NCBI RefSeq assembly: GCF_003597395.2
Contig: NC_133773.1
Span: forward strand, 127,152,913-127,216,912
Origin: Chelonoidis abingdonii
Lineage: Eukaryota; Chordata; Testudines; Testudinidae
Length of the DNA stretch: 64,000 nucleotides
Direction: 5' to 3'
Shown here: positions 1 through 12,295 of the stretch, piece by piece
Position numbering within the stretch: the first letter of the stretch is position 1
Layout of the letters: each line of letters begins with the position of its first letter
The notes under the pieces: model-generated
Database searches by the model: none
What the model was told of the DNA's origin: nothing
The model's input: only the letters and a program-made list of their open reading frames with translations
Translations under genes and position numbers: made by a program

Positions 1-394
1 TCACATTGCTTCAAAATCAAATGCTATGAAAATGTTAGGAAGTTAACGAATTCTGCTATTATATTTAGCAAAGCCTTCTTTTAAAAATAAACCACAAACA
101 TTTGTTTCCTAGATTTACTTGCAATAAATTATTCAGCCACTAGATGTCTCTATTTGTCTGTTTGGAGTACCAGACAAAGTATGGAGCCAGGTAAAAATGG
201 AAGACAAAGCTGGAACTCAAGTCATGTGGAAGCCTATTTGTTTGATTGTAATAGTCTTCACTAAATACCACCTGTTCATGAGAGATTGTGATTCCATATT
301 AAATGACACTCATGGCTTAGAAAATTTTGGCTTCTATTCAGCATGCAAGGGAGTTCTCCAGGTGAAGGAGGAGCAAATACATCACCCTTGGGGT
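1..394. other. Left edge, no gene recognised
   Basis: AT-rich sequence with no convincing exon, RNA gene or repeat. A short open frame at 197-442 runs into the CR1 5' region and has no recognisable domain. Confidence 0.5.
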
Positions 395-778
395 AAGTGG
401 CTGTCTGTAGTGTGTGTTTGTGGATTACTTGCTGTGTGTTGAGCTTGTGTTTGTCTGTCCGTTTGTTTGGTTGTTTGAAGGAACGTGTTCTGTGGCTGGC
501 GGTTGGAAGCTGTGAGCTTCAAAGTAAGGTTTGAAAGCTAGAAGCCTCTGTTAATTGGCAGAGCCTTAGTCAGTGAGCAGGGCTGTCAAGAAGGCCAGGG
601 CTTTATAAAGCAGTGAGCAAGCAACCAGGGCTGCTAATGGGGAGTTTTGCAAGGGAGTTTGGAAGGGGAGTGGGAAGGGGGCAAGGTTCACGTGTCCTTC
701 TTTAAAACCTGTAAACTAAACTACATTCAAAACTTCTTGATTTAATCAAAACCCTTAACTAGGTAGCTGCAGGAGACA

Positions 779-1384
779 ATGCAGGCAGAAGCCCAGCAGC
801 AGAGTGGAGGCTATTCAGTTTATTGCGCCAAATGCAGCATGTATGATTACCTGCCCTGTAGGCAGGTGGTATATGTGTGCATTCGGTGCAAGGAGCTCCT
901 GGCCCTCAGAGACCGCGTATGGGCTTTGAAGGCCAGGGTGGTGGAACTGGAGGAACTAAGAGAGGCAGAGAGATTTGTTGATGAGGCTTTCCAGGACACT
1001 GTAGAGTTGTCCCACCTCCAGGCAGACAGCCCCTGCACTGTTGAGGAGGATGAAAGGCCCAGGGAAGCAAAGTAGTCAACGGGATCAGAGGGAAACTTTC
1101 CCATTGTTGGGACCCTTCTTCCAGATGGTGTTGGGGTTGCCTCTCGCACTGAGGTTACCTCTCCAGGGGAGGGAACTCCAGTCACTAGGAAAAGGCAGGT
1201 GTTAGTAATGGGAGATACAATCATTAGAAACATAGATAGCTGGGTTTGTGATGACTGGGAGAACCATATGGTGACTTGCCTGCCTGGTGTGAAGGTTGCA
1301 GATCTCTCGAGGCATCTGGATAGACTTATGTGTAGTGCTGGGAGAGGGCTGTGGTCATGGTACATGGTTATGCCCAATGAATAA
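779..1384 (+). pseudogene. CR1 copy A ORF1 remnant (zinc finger, coiled coil, esterase-like)
   Basis: The first 98 codons stay open. Residues 16-19 (CAKC) and 34-37 (CIRC) form a CxxC...CxxC pair typical of the turtle CR1 ORF1 zinc finger. A charged Leu/Glu-rich stretch at about 40-70 should form a short coiled coil. A stop at 1073-1075 ends this frame. From 1199 a second frame resembles the CR1 ORF1 esterase domain: VLVMGDTIIRN aligns with the GDS nucleophile block of SGNH-type esterases, but the serine position is Thr here, and a CLPGVKV block follows. In intact elements ORF1 binds nucleic acid and assists retrotransposition. This copy cannot make a full protein. Confidence 0.8.
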
Positions 1385-1734
1385 GGGAGGGTAGGAGAGA
1401 TGTCCTGGAGGCCCAAATTTAGGCTGCTAGGTGGGAGACTGAATCCAGGAACCTCTCTGGTGGCATTCTTCAGAAATGCTTCCACGTTCCACACGCCAGG
1501 GCCAGGTAATAGGCAGCTTCAAAGTCAATTGTGATGAGACGATGATGTAGAGAGCGAGGGTTTAGATTCATTAGGAATTGGGGAAACTTTGGATGAGGGA
1601 CGAGTCTGTCAGGAGAAAGATCACGGCTCCCTGATGGAAGAGATGATTGTAAGGGCCAGATCAGTATGAGAAACATTCACATAAAGAATTAGGACACATC
1701 AGAAAGGGCAACAACTAAATAGTAACAACATTTA

Positions 1735-3782
1735 AGTGGCTGTACATTAAATGCTAGAAGTCTAAATAATAAGGTGGTGTGAACTAGAGTGCCTTGTGAT
1801 AAAGGAGGATATTGATATAATAAGGCATACAGAAACCTGGTGTAGTGAGGACGGTCAATGGGACACATCATTTCCGGGGTACAAATATATCGAGAAGGAC
1901 AGAACAGGTCATACGAGGGAAGAGGTGGGAAGTGGCACTACAAGTGAAGAAAGTAGAATCAAATGAAGTAAAAATTCTTTAAGTGAATCCACACGTTCCC
2001 TAGATCTCTATAGTGTAGTAATTTCATTGCTCTCATAAGACTATAACATTAGGCGATCTCATTATCGACCACTGACCAGGGCCAGTGATTGTGATGATGA
2101 CATGGCTAAGGAAATTATGAGAGGATATCAAAATTAAGAACTCAATTAAATTCCAATTATTCCCATATTGACTGGAACATGTCACCCGGGTGGAAATGAG
2201 AGGACAAATTTCTTCATACTTTAATGACTGCTTCTTGGAGCAGCTGGTACTTGGGAAACCACAAAGGGGAAAGGCAACTCTCGATTCGCCTGAGTGGAGC
2301 ACAGGAGCTGGTCCAAGACGGATAACATTACAGGACCACTTTGAACAATGTGACATATTATAACAACATTTAACATGTCCTGTGGTGGGGAAGAACATCT
2401 ACAGCCCAAACACTCTGGGATTTACTTTCAAAAAGGGGAGCTATGCAAAGATGAGGGGTTATTTAAACAGAAATTAAAGGTACAAGTGACTAAAGTGAAA
2501 TCCTGCATGCTGCATGGATGCTTTTTAAGAACCATAATAGATGCCCAACTTCAATGATATACCCCAAATTAAAACCCAGTACAGAACTCAGAGAGCACCG
2601 TGTGAGCTTAACATTGTAAAAGAGCAGTGAGAGACAAAAAGGCATCTTTTTAAACAGTGGAAGTCAAATCTAGTGCGGTAAATTATAAAGGAACATAAAC
2701 CACTGCCAATTAAGGGTAAAATGTAATAAAAAAGCCAAAGGAGGAGTTTGAAGGACGGCTAGCTAAAGATCAAAATGGTCAATCAAACTGTTTTTTAAGA
2801 ATCAGAAGAGGAGCCTGCTTAACAACCAGTGGGCCCCCTTGACGATCGAAGATACAAAGGAGCGCTTAAAGACAATAGTCATTTGCCAGAGATCTAACAA
2901 ATTTCTTTGGCTCAGTTTTCATGGGCTGAAGGATTTTAGAGAGATTCCAACTGAGGCCAGCTTGTACGTGACAAATCTGAGGAAACTGTCACAGATTGAA
3001 GTGTCCAGCTAGAGGATTTTGGAATTAATGATAACTTAACAGTACAGTAACTGGGACCAGATGGCATTCACCAAGCGTTCTGAAAGAACTCAAATTGTGA
3101 AGTTGCGGAACTATTAACTATGGTTGTTAACTTGTCCTTTAAATCAGCTTCTTTCCCAATGACTGGAAGATGGCTAATGTAATGCCAATAATTTCAAAAA
3201 AGGGTCTAGAGGTGATCTGGATTACAGACAGGTAGTTAATTGTTCGTTTAAACAAATACCCGGGGCCAAACTAGTTAAACAATAGTAAGATAAATTGTCG
3301 ACATAGAAGAACATAAGGGTTGGGCAAAGTTCAACATTAGTTTCCGTAAAGGAAATCGTGGTACAACCATCGTTAATAGTTCCGCAACTATCGTGGTAGT
3401 TGGCGAAGACATCACACACTGTGCAGAGGCGGTCAAAAAAGCAAACAGGATGTTAGGAATCATTAAAAAGGGGATAGAGAATAATACGGAGAATATATTA
3501 TTGCCCTTATATAAATTGATGGTACGCCCACATCTTGAATACTGTGTACAGATGTGGTCTCCTCATCTCAAAAAAGATATACTGGCACTAGAAAAGATTC
3601 AGAGAAAGGCAACTAAAATGATTAGGGGTTTGGAATGGGTCCCATATGAGGAGAGATTAAAGAGGCTAGGACTCTTCAGCTTGGAAAAGAGGAGACTAAG
3701 GGGGGATATGATAGAGGTATATAAAATCATGAGAGATGTGGAGACAGTAGATAAGGAAAAGGTTATTTACTTATTCCTGTAA
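1735..3782 (+). pseudogene. CR1 copy A ORF2 remnant (endonuclease and reverse transcriptase)
   Basis: Endonuclease signatures are readable with a frameshift: LNARSLNNK at about 1746 and DIDIIRHTETW then PGYKYIEKDR at about 1813-1896, matching the CR1 NARSL and TETW motifs. RT N-terminal motifs follow: a DGIH...VLKELK block (about 3060-3100) and SFPNDWKMANVMPI (about 3150-3190). After a deletion that removes the catalytic FADD region, a 129-codon open stretch (3393-3782) keeps the C-terminal RT block with LYKLMVRPHLEYCVQMW, KIQRKATKMIRGL and ERLKRLGLFSLEKRRLRGD. Function is lost. Confidence 0.85.
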
Positions 3783-3885
3783 TACAAGAACTAGGGGTCA
3801 CCAAATGAAATTAATGGGCAGCAGGTTTAAAACAAATAAAAGGAAGTTCTTCTTCACACAGCGCACAGTCCACAGTCGAATACTG

Positions 3886-4429
3886 CGCAGGAGATGCCTC
3901 TACTGCACAGCAGCTGATGTGAGAATTATTAAAAGATATTGGCAAGAAATTGGACAGGAATTTGGAAGCTATAACAGCTCTGGCTGCATGCACATTTTGG
4001 GAGAGCAAGGAGGTAACCTGGACGACCCAACAGATCAGAATCAGGAAGACTCTCTTCACGAAAGCAAAGCAATTGTTTACCCTGGATTACTATAGATTCA
4101 AAGAGGGAGTGAAAGGAACAAATGTAGGGCCAGATTCTCAGCTGGTGTAGAGGAACACATCTCCACAGAAGTCAAGGCAAAAAATGGCTGCCAAAGCCAT
4201 AGCTAAATGCTGCAGAATAGTTTAGTGTGGTGAAAGACGCTTGCAGGATAACAGCAAGGAAATGGCAACAAACATCAGAGTTTTGCAGAAGTATTATTGC
4301 ATAATGGGTGGAGTTGTGATAAAATCATTCTGAATCCAGCCAGGATGACAAAATCCATTGCACGCTTGAGTAGGATGATGAGACAAACTCTATATGTACT
4401 TCTATGGCCCCCATCCCAACAGTATCTGA
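3886..4429. other. Unassigned sequence between repeats
   Basis: No exon or RNA gene recognised. The first 250 bases may be diverged CR1 tail, since open frames here carry no domain. Confidence 0.4.
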
Positions 4430-4625
4430 GCACCTTAGTCTTTTAACATGTTTATTCTCACAACACTCTGGTGAGGTTGAGAAGTATTTTTTAACCCCCA
4501 TTTGCAGATGGAGAACTGAGCCACAGAAGGCCTAAATGACTCATCCAAGGTCACACAGGAAGTCTAGGGTAGAGCAGGAAACTGAACGCATGTCTCCTGA
4601 GTCAGAGCCTAGCACCTTAACCATG
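4430..4625 (-). repeat. MIR-type SINE, antisense
   Basis: The plus strand reads as the complement of a MIR/CORE-SINE: a CCCCCATTTGCAGATGGAGAACTGAG block, then a CAAGGTCACACAGGAAGTC block, then a run matching the MIR head with AGAGCCTAGCACCTTAACCA. These align in order with the antisense of the standard MIR core and tRNA-like head. Confidence 0.8.
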
Positions 4626-5864
4626 GGCCAGCCTTCTCTGTGCTCTGTTAAAGCAGCAGCAGTGAGCAAGTCTGTCTTCAGTTGTGGTGCACAGATTGCA
4701 GATTTTGGCTCATTCTCTTCTGCTTGGATTTAACACCTGTCAGTCACACACTGTAAAAGACCTGATCCTGCCCCAGTTAAGAGCAAGGAAAGAAATGTAG
4801 AGGCCTCAGGTTTATGTCCTACAAAGCTGAGGTTTAGGGACAGTGGAAAGCAGTCCTTTTCTTTTACTTGGATTCAGCCAATGATCATCATCATAATCTG
4901 GAAGTGATGTCTCCTTGGCAAGCTTGTGTACGAACCTGGAATTAAACTCTGAAGGGCATGTTGTCTGAATTAACTCTAGGGTAACTCTGATACAACACTA
5001 GCACTTAGGTATTTTCCATTGCTGCTTTTAATTTACCACAGGGTACACTGTGTCCTTTTTACCAAATATCTGTCTATACTTGGATTACTTCCTTCTCTCT
5101 CCAGAACACCCACAGTAGAGGAGAATCATAACTTCATAGTGCATTGAAACCTACCTCCTACAATCAGAAATAAATTTATTTATGGAAACTGTTTTTTCTA
5201 ATATACCTCTGCTAAATGAAATTTTTAAACATGCTGAATTTCTAAAAATGAAAAATAATTTAAGGAAAAGTAGATGGAAGACACTGTACAAATAAGTCAT
5301 GCAAGTAAACCACAAGGCAAAGGAATTGAATTAGGGAATTCTAATCTAATTTGCCACAGTTTTCAAAAGTGACTAATGACCTTTGGTACTTTAATTTTCA
5401 GGTTCCTGATCTGAGACCCCTTTAAAGGGTCCTATTGTTCAGGGAGTAGATGCTTAGCACTTTCTGAGAAGCAGTCTCAAGTTGAGCACTCAAAAGAGGT
5501 CAGAGGGCAGTACTTTCTGAGTACAGGTATTTAATCCAACAAAAGTCATACACCAGCATCTAAATGGCACGATTTCTCAAACAGATGATTGGCTGACTTC
5601 TTCGCACTAATCAGTGCATGTTCTGTTAAACTCAGCAAGTGCCAACAGCATGAACTAATTCAATTTACAAAAGAACTAGCCTAAGCAAATCTTCAAACAC
5701 ATCAGGATTATTCCAGCCTAATGCAAATGATTTTGGGTAAATTAACAATATTCATTAGAGCATCACAATTTACTCTTATTTCGCAGAGATTTCTTTCCAC
5801 TGGCATAACAAGGAGCTCTTGCTAAACATGGTATTTAATTTGCCAGCTATGATATTTACAGCTT
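4626..5864. other. Unassigned AT-rich stretch
   Basis: About 1.2 kb with no recognised gene or repeat. Ordinary intergenic composition. Confidence 0.4.
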
Positions 5865-5876
5865 GGGGGGGGGGGG
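5865..5876. repeat. Mononucleotide G run
   Basis: An uninterrupted run of 12 G followed by CTTTTT. It is a slippage-prone simple repeat, so length may vary between assemblies or individuals. Confidence 0.95.
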
Positions 5877-5960
5877 CTTTTTGTCTGTGCTGGAAAAAGC
5901 ACTTGAAGTAAAGTATTCATGCTGCTCTTGAGGATGCTAGAGCTTCCAGGAAGAGATAAT

Positions 5961-6030
5961 TAGGGCCTTGTCTACATGAGACAGCTGTACCAATATAAAT
6001 GTAGTTTTTTGAGCAGAAGCTGCCTTGCAG
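5961..6030 (+). repeat. Partial MITE of the GGCCTTGTCTACA type
   Basis: Starts TTAGGGCCTTGTCTACATGA, the terminal sequence shared with the longer palindromic repeats at 14474 and 36383. Only the left end is clear. Confidence 0.5.
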
Positions 6031-6307
6031 GCACACATACATTGCCTTTTTTCAGTTTATCTGATCATTAAGCTGCTTTGGAAGTGACTTTCCTCTATTT
6101 TGGGTGCACACCCCATGCCTGCATAACTATACTGCTACAGTTATTCCTGTCACTGCTATCATATAGTGAATTGGTTCACACCAAGACTGACCTGTCTAAG
6201 AACTTTGTGTACTCCACTGCTCTGGGGTCATCTGGATTGGATGTCCTACCTCACAGACTATGGAAGGCCAGACAAGTAGGACAGAGGACTTACTTTAATT
6301 AGATTGC

Positions 6308-6470
6308 ACATGGTAGGGTTGGACAGACCCTACTTGGACCATCTAGTAGAACCTCCAGTATTAAGTGCAGGACTGTTCCCTTATGGAGTTACCCTGTATC
6401 TACTCTTCAGTACCTCTGTCTAGTGATGCCTCAGCAGCTTCCCTAGGCAAGCTAATAAAAGTTCCCTTTG
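6308..6470 (-). mobile_element. Possible diverged CR1 3' fragment, antisense
   Basis: TAGGGTTGGACAGACC...ACCATCTAGTAGAACCTCC resembles the antisense CR1 3' terminus (GGTTGGAAGGGACC...CATCTAGTCCAACC). Divergence is high. Confidence 0.35.
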
Positions 6471-7329
6471 TCTTCTCATGTTACATACCCTTAATCTCTT
6501 TATCTTTCACTATGCCTGATATATAATGAAGTGTCCTGGGAAATCAAATGCCTGGTGTAGGTTTGGGGCAATCACATACTATGGGCATGCAGAGCCTGTA
6601 GGACTTTGATGCTTTGAAGTGCATCTCACCCTTTTCCCTGCATCTTCTAACATCCTGATAAAGGATTTAACACTTGTTTGTTTTTTCCAAAAAGAAAAAG
6701 GAGGAAATGATGCAAGGGAAAGGGCACATCTTCCCTTTTTTTTTCTGTGCTGCCCAACTCTGCTGCTCATCTGTCTTCTTACCTCTTCTTTCTCCCTCTC
6801 TCATTTTGTCCTTTGGCATTCTCTTCTCTCACATCTTTAGCTCCTCTATCTGGTAGGGCAGAAGGTCTCCAACTTTCCTTGCAAAGGTTTCATTAAAAAA
6901 CAAGCAAGTGAAACAAAACACAACCGAAGATTCTGTTACTGAAGTTTAGAAAGATAATTGGACAGACTCATCTCCATTCTGCAGATGTAAACCCAGAGTA
7001 ACTCTTACTGAGCTCAGAATCTAGGTCAGTGTATTATTAAGTTGATAAAAACTGTAAGTACATTTAAACCAAACTATCTGGGAGGAATTCCTTCACGACC
7101 CTTTTAGGAGTATGCAGGGAGGAGGTATGGGAGGGATTCTAAAAAATCTAGGGCAGTGGCATTTGAGTGTATCGTGGGCTGCTGCAATCTCGCAACACTA
7201 TTGGAAAACAATCTAAGCAAATTATTCCAAGAGCAGTACTTCTGGAATCTCAGCCTCTCAGCGCAGGTGAAATGGAACTAAGTCCCATGATGGTCACTAC
7301 ATGTAGATGGCATAGAGAGACGGATGGTA
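6471..7329. other. Unassigned stretch before CR1 copy B
   Basis: No gene recognised. The part after about 7160 may belong to the 5' side of CR1 copy B. Confidence 0.35.
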
Positions 7330-7422
7330 ATACTAAAGTGATAGGGGACAGAAGCTAATGGCTTCTGTTCTCAAGGGAGAAAACAGACTTCAGTATTAAA
7401 GGCACAATTACAAATTATCCAA

Positions 7423-9010
7423 ATGCAAGGAAAAGATAGGAAGACTAGTAAGAAGCCAACATGGCTTCATCAGCTCTTAAATGAGCTGAAAATCAGAAAG
7501 AAACCCTACAAAAAGTGGAAACATGGACAAATTGCTAAGGAGAAGCACAAAAGAATAGCACATGTATGTAGGGAAAAGATCAGAAATGCTAAGGCACAAA
7601 ATGAGTTACACCTACCGACGGATATAAAAGGCAATAAGGAGAGGTTCTACAAATACCTTCTTGATGAAAAATACCTTCAGCCTTCTTGATAAAATGTTTA
7701 ATGCCTACTTTGCTTCAGTCTTCACTAAAAAAGGTAAATTGTGACCAGATGCTTAACATAATCAATATTCAGAACAAGCGTAAAGGAACGCAAGCCAAAA
7801 TAGGGAAAGAACAGGTTAAAGAATATTTAGCTAAGGTCGATGTATTATAAGTTGGCAGGGCTTGATGAAATTCAAGAACTAGCTGAAGAAATCTTGGAAC
7901 CATTAGCAATTATCTTTGAGAAATCATGGAAGACAATAAGGTCCAGAGGACTGGAGAAGGGTAAACATAGTACCTACCTGTAAAAAGGGATACAAAGAGA
8001 AACTGGGCAATTATAGGCCAGTCAACCTAATTTCAGTACCTGGAAATATACTAGAATAAATTATTATTCTCTATGTACTTATAAGTAGATTGTTTAATAG
8101 AATTATAAGTAATAGCCAAAATGGATTTGTCAAGAACAAATCATGCCTAACAAATCTAGTTTCCTCTTTTGACAGAGTTACTGCCCTAGCAGATGAGGGG
8201 AAAGGTGGAGATGTGATATATCTTGATTTTAGTACAGCTTTTCACACAACTCCACATGATATTCTCATAAGCAAACTAGGGAAATGTGATCTAGATGAAG
8301 CTAATACCACATGGGTGCAAAATTGATTGAAAGATGATTACTCAAAGAATAGTTATCAATGGTTTACTATCAAACTGGGAGGGATTTACCTCATGAGGTC
8401 ACTCAAGGCCAGGGTTGTGTCCTGGGTTATGTACTATTCAATATTTTCATTAATAACTTGAATAATGGAGTGGAGAGTATGCTTATAAAATTTACATATG
8501 ACAAGCTGGGAGGAGTTACTAGCACTTTGGAGGACAGGATTAGAATTCAAAACAACCTTGACAAGCTGAGAGACTTGGTCTGAAATCAACAAGATGAAAT
8601 TCAATAAAGACTATTGCAAAGAACTACACTTAAGATGGAAAAAATCAGATAAACAACTACAACAGGTGACTAGGTGGTACTGTTAAAAAATGATCCAGGG
8701 ATTACAGTGGATTACAAATTAATGTAATGCAGTTGTGGAAAAGTTTAATATCATTCTGAGGTATATTAACAAGCATGTCATATGTAAGACAAGGGTGGTA
8801 ATTATCCCACTATACTCTGCATTGGTGAGGCCTCAGCTGGAGTACTGTGTCTGGGCACTACACTGTAAGATGGATGTGGATAAACTGGAGAGATTCCTGA
8901 GGAGAGCAAGAAAAATGATACGAGGTTTAGAAAATTTGATCTCTGAGGAAAGGGTAAAAAATCTGGGCCTGTTGAGAAAAAGAAGAATGAGAGGTCTTCC
9001 AATATATTAA
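7423..9010 (+). pseudogene. CR1 copy B ORF2 reverse transcriptase remnant
   Basis: Readable blocks in order are a basic linker (7423-7689, KSCLT-type elements later), RT fingers with NGFVKNKSCLTNLVS and VIYLDFSTAFHTTPHDIL (8090-8326, carrying the first catalytic-region Asp), then QGCVLGYVLFNIFINNLNNGVES and IKFTYDKLGGV (8359-8583), where the normal FADD tetrad has decayed to FTYD. The C-terminal block has ALVRPQLEYCVWA and RRARKMIRGLENL (8735-9010). Stops and frameshifts separate the blocks, and loss of the second catalytic Asp confirms inactivity. Confidence 0.85.
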
Positions 9011-9012
9011 GG

Positions 9013-9234
9013 CAGGGGTTCTCAAACTGGGGTTTGGGACCCATCAGGAGGTCACGAGGTTATTACGTGAGGGGGGAGTCACGAGCTGTCAGCCTCCACC
9101 CCAATCCTGCTTTGCCTCCAGCATTTATAATGGTGTTAATTATATAAGAAAGTATTTTTAATTCATAAAGGGGGTTGCACTCAGAGGCTTGCTGTGTGAA
9201 AGGGGTCACCAGTACAAAAATCTGAGAACCCCTG
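9013..9234 (+). mobile_element. hAT-type MITE with perfect 8-bp target duplication
   Basis: The 222-bp element begins CAGGGGTTCTCAAAC and ends ATCTGAGAACCCCTG, so the termini are inverted repeats of hAT type (CAGGG...CCCTG). It is flanked by the identical 8-mer TATTAAGG at 9005-9012 and 9235-9242. Removing it plus one 8-mer restores continuous CR1 sequence. It has no coding capacity. Confidence 0.93.
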
Positions 9235-9439
9235 TATTAAGGACTGTAATAAAGAAGACAACAATCGTTTTCCACATCCACTGAAGGCAGAACAAGAAGT
9301 AATGGGCTTAACCTGCAGCAAGGGAGATTTAGGTTAGATGCTAGGAAAATCTTTCTAACTAAAAGGGTAGCTAAATTCTGGAATAGGCTTCCAAGAGAGG
9401 TTGTGGAATTCCCATTGTTGACAGTTTTTAAGAATACAG

Positions 9440-10090
9440 CATACAGGGCCTAGCACCTGGGTCTGCAAAGCCTGGGTTGTTTGACATTCTGCCACTGTCA
9501 CTGGGAGGCCATGCAGAACTATTTCTAGGGAGCACTGTGGAGACTAGGTGCTGCGGGATGTTCTGTCCAATGGGACCCAGAATGACAGTGCCCTGTGGTC
9601 CTCTGATTGGCCAACCATCCTATTTAATCCTGGAGGGTGCTCCAGGAAGTTCTCTAGGCAACAGCACAGACTTCAGGCCTGTTGTGATTCCAGACCTCTC
9701 CTGGTCTCCAATCTCAGCCTGTGATCGAGACACTTGCCTCCTGATTCTAATCTGATACTACCTCTGATCTCCAGTCTCTGACCCCAGTCTGATTTTGAAC
9801 CTTACTCTTGCTTATTGAACCTGGCTCTAGCAATTCTGCTGACCCCTGTTCACTGATTACCATTCCTGGTGGGTAGACCCCAGCCCAGCTGTGACTGCTA
9901 GGCCAGATTGCCTATGCCCTGGTCCTTTATTCCTGCCTTCTCTCCTTGCCTAAATCCCATTTTAGTGGCTCTTCCACTCACTCAATTTGCAGCCTGTGGG
10001 TCTGATCGTTTGTTACAATCTGACCTCATTATGTCACTCTAGTGCCATAAAGGGATCACACAGCCAGCAGACCTGGACCTCAGGGAATAC
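9440..10090 (+). repeat. Possible old LTR-like or composite repeat
   Basis: Pyrimidine-rich sequence with repeated CTCTGA/GACCC-type motifs (for example CTCCAGTCTCTGACCCCAGTCTGATTTTG) and a CCAAT-like CTGATTGGCC at about 9602. This resembles some turtle LTRs, but I cannot see clear ends or a target duplication. Confidence 0.3.
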
Positions 10091-10426
10091 CCTTGCATAG
10101 GTGCTACTCTAGGTGGCGAAGAAATGACCCAGCTAGTTCTGTGCCAGCCACTCCCAGTGTGGAGAATGTGTTGAGGGTGAGAGTACCATGGTCAGAGTGC
10201 CTGTGTGCTCTGCCTATTCTCTGTTGCCATAACAGCTACCAGGAGGTGCAAAGGTGGCATAAAGGCCATTTCTGGCCCCACCCCTCCAGTTTCTGAGCTG
10301 AATGTATCTCAGCCAGAACTGACCACAAGGCCTTTCACACTTACGGTGGCTTCATGGCGTCAGCATTATGCAGTAAGTGGCAGAGTTTAAGAAGCTCTTG
10401 TAAAAACACTGTGTGTGCAGATTTAG

Positions 10427-10497
10427 GGTCCAATCCTACTCCCATAAAATGGGCGTTTTGCCACTTGATTTCAGTGAGAGCAGCTCTGGGCCTTCTA
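10427..10497. repeat. Small palindromic MITE remnant
   Basis: Starts GGGTCCAATCCTACTCCCAT and ends GAGCAGCTCTGGGCC, with a central TTGATTTCAGTGAGAG. This matches the family carrying the central CACTGAAGTCAATGG motif found several times to the right. Confidence 0.5.
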
Positions 10498-10744
10498 AGC
10501 ATTGAAACACCCAGTTAGCAGTCCCAATGGCCTTAGAATACGGGTGTCTGTATGTCCTTGGCAGCTTTTAGTTTGCCCCTGGTAGTGCAGCTTTGATAGC
10601 ACCCGAGATATTCAATTTACATTTCAGTAACTTGTATGCTAGGCTTTTTTGTGCCATAGAAACATGGGAGTCCATGTAGTACTAATGTGTGTTGAAAATA
10701 CTGTCTGTATGTTTTTCCTCATAGTTCTAGAGACCCTGAGAGTC

Positions 10745-10945
10745 ATGATTGTCTGGAGGAATGAGCACAAGATTGGGAGCTTAGAAGTCCTAGATCTATC
10801 ACATCACATCTCTGCTTCACTTTCCCCATTGGTAGAATGAGAGATACGAATGATTAAGTGACAGGGCTGCTGTGAGGGTGAGTTAGTTAATGTTTTAACA
10901 TTCCTTTGAACATGCAAAGTGCTATATATGTGCAAGTATTATTAT
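10745..10945 (+). repeat. MIR-type SINE
   Basis: Sense-oriented, diverged MIR. AGGAATGAGCACAAGATTGGGAG matches the head; CTTCACTTTCCCCATTGGTAGAATGAGA matches the CORE; GGCTGCTGTGAGGGTGAGTTAGTTAATG and AAAGTGCTATATATGTGCAAGTATTATTATT match the 3' half. Confidence 0.75.
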
Positions 10946-12295
10946 TGGGTGAAGTGTTCTAGTAATACCATCAAAATACCTTGTGCTTGGGTTAATCTGT
11001 CTTTGTTGACAGGGTGCCATTTGCTTTGCAATGCATGACATTTAGGATGGGAAATACATAGATTTGGATATTTCATATATATGATCTATATATTCCTAGG
11101 TAAAACAATGTTAAGACAAAGTTAAGGTTGAGAGTTCTGTGACAAAGTTCCTCCTCTACCTTGGTGGGTCCTGCGCTTATTGGTGGATTCATCTGCCTCA
11201 CAGATTTATCCTGTGGGTCAGGAAATAGCCCAAAGACCTTCCCCTTTGGTAAAAGCCACAGTCCAGGTCAATTCCTCCTGTGTTTGATCAGGAATTGGAA
11301 GGTTTGGGGGAACCCAGGCCCACCGGCCCTCTACTCTGAGTTCCAGCCTAGGTCCTGTGGACTGCAGCGGTCTAGAGTGCCTCCTGGAACAGCTGCACAA
11401 CAGCTACAACTCCCTGGGCTACTTCCCCATGGCCTCCTCCCAACACCTTCTTTGTCCTCACCACTGGACCTTCCTCCTGATGTCTGATAACGCTTGTACT
11501 TCTCAGTCCTCCAGCAGTACACCTACTCACTCTCAGCTTCTTGCACACCTCTTGCTCCCAGTTCCTCACACACACTTCCTCTCCTCTGGCCCTCTGGCCT
11601 GACTGGAGTGAGCCCTTTTATAGCATCAGAGGGGCCTTATTTAGAGTTAGGTGCTTAACAGCCTTACCTGACTCTTAGCAAGTTAATTGGAGTCAGGTGT
11701 TGTCATTAGCCTGGAGGAGCCCTGGCTCTGTTCACTCAGGAAACAGAAAACTACTTATCAGTGACCAGTGTTCTCCCTTCTACTACTCTGCAGTTCCCAA
11801 CTGGCCTGGGCCTATCGCAGTCTATACCAGTAATTTAGGTAAATTGTCTCCCAGGGGTGTTTGGACTCTCCAAACTCAAGTGTGTTAATGTGACTGTTCT
11901 CAGGGTTACCTAGTTATTCCCATTCACCAGTGAAAGGGGGTTGCTTGTGCTTCACTGGGTGTCAGCTCCCTGACATCACCAGATTGTCAGACATCCAGAC
12001 ACTTGCCTCTGGGCTATTCCAGCCCTAATGTTCCCTTGCAGGTTAGCAATAGTCTTTTAGCCCCTTTTTAGCATTCCCCTGCAGTGTCCAGCCCTTATCC
12101 ACTGAAACTCACAAATACCAGGTCTGCTGTCCCCAAAGGAACAGCATACACACCAGCTTGTATGATTCAGCACAGCCTCAGCACCTACCTAATATCACAA
12201 CACTGAGAATATTGATAGTGAGAACAATGGTAAGTGTATTATCAAATACAAAATTCAAGAGCCAGGGATAAAGGAAACAAGAGGTTACATATAAA

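Larger units (their letters stand above)
395..3885 (+). mobile_element. Long decayed CR1 LINE, copy A
   Basis: Non-LTR retrotransposon of the CR1 clade in sense orientation. In order I see a G-rich, GT-rich 5' leader (about 395-778), ORF1 with a zinc finger (779-1075) and an esterase-like block (to 1384), an apurinic-type endonuclease block (about 1740-1930), the endonuclease-RT linker and N-terminal RT (about 2800-3240), and the C-terminal RT/thumb region (3393-3782). The central RT with the catalytic aspartates is deleted near 3240-3390. Many stops and frameshifts make it dead. Homology to the usual CR1 3' end fades near 3885 and the standard 3' terminus is missing. The boundaries are estimates. 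Confidence 0.85.
7330..9437 (+). mobile_element. Decayed CR1 LINE, copy B, interrupted
   Basis: A second sense CR1, of a different subfamily from copy A. It spans the endonuclease-RT linker (about 7420-7680), the RT fingers and palm (about 7860-8600) and the C-terminal RT (8735-9010 and 9235-9437). It is split by the hAT MITE at 9013-9234. CR1 homology resumes directly after it with the usual RT C-terminal sequence ([24 protein letters not shown]). Both ends are truncated; the 3' end stops near 9437. Confidence 0.85.
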
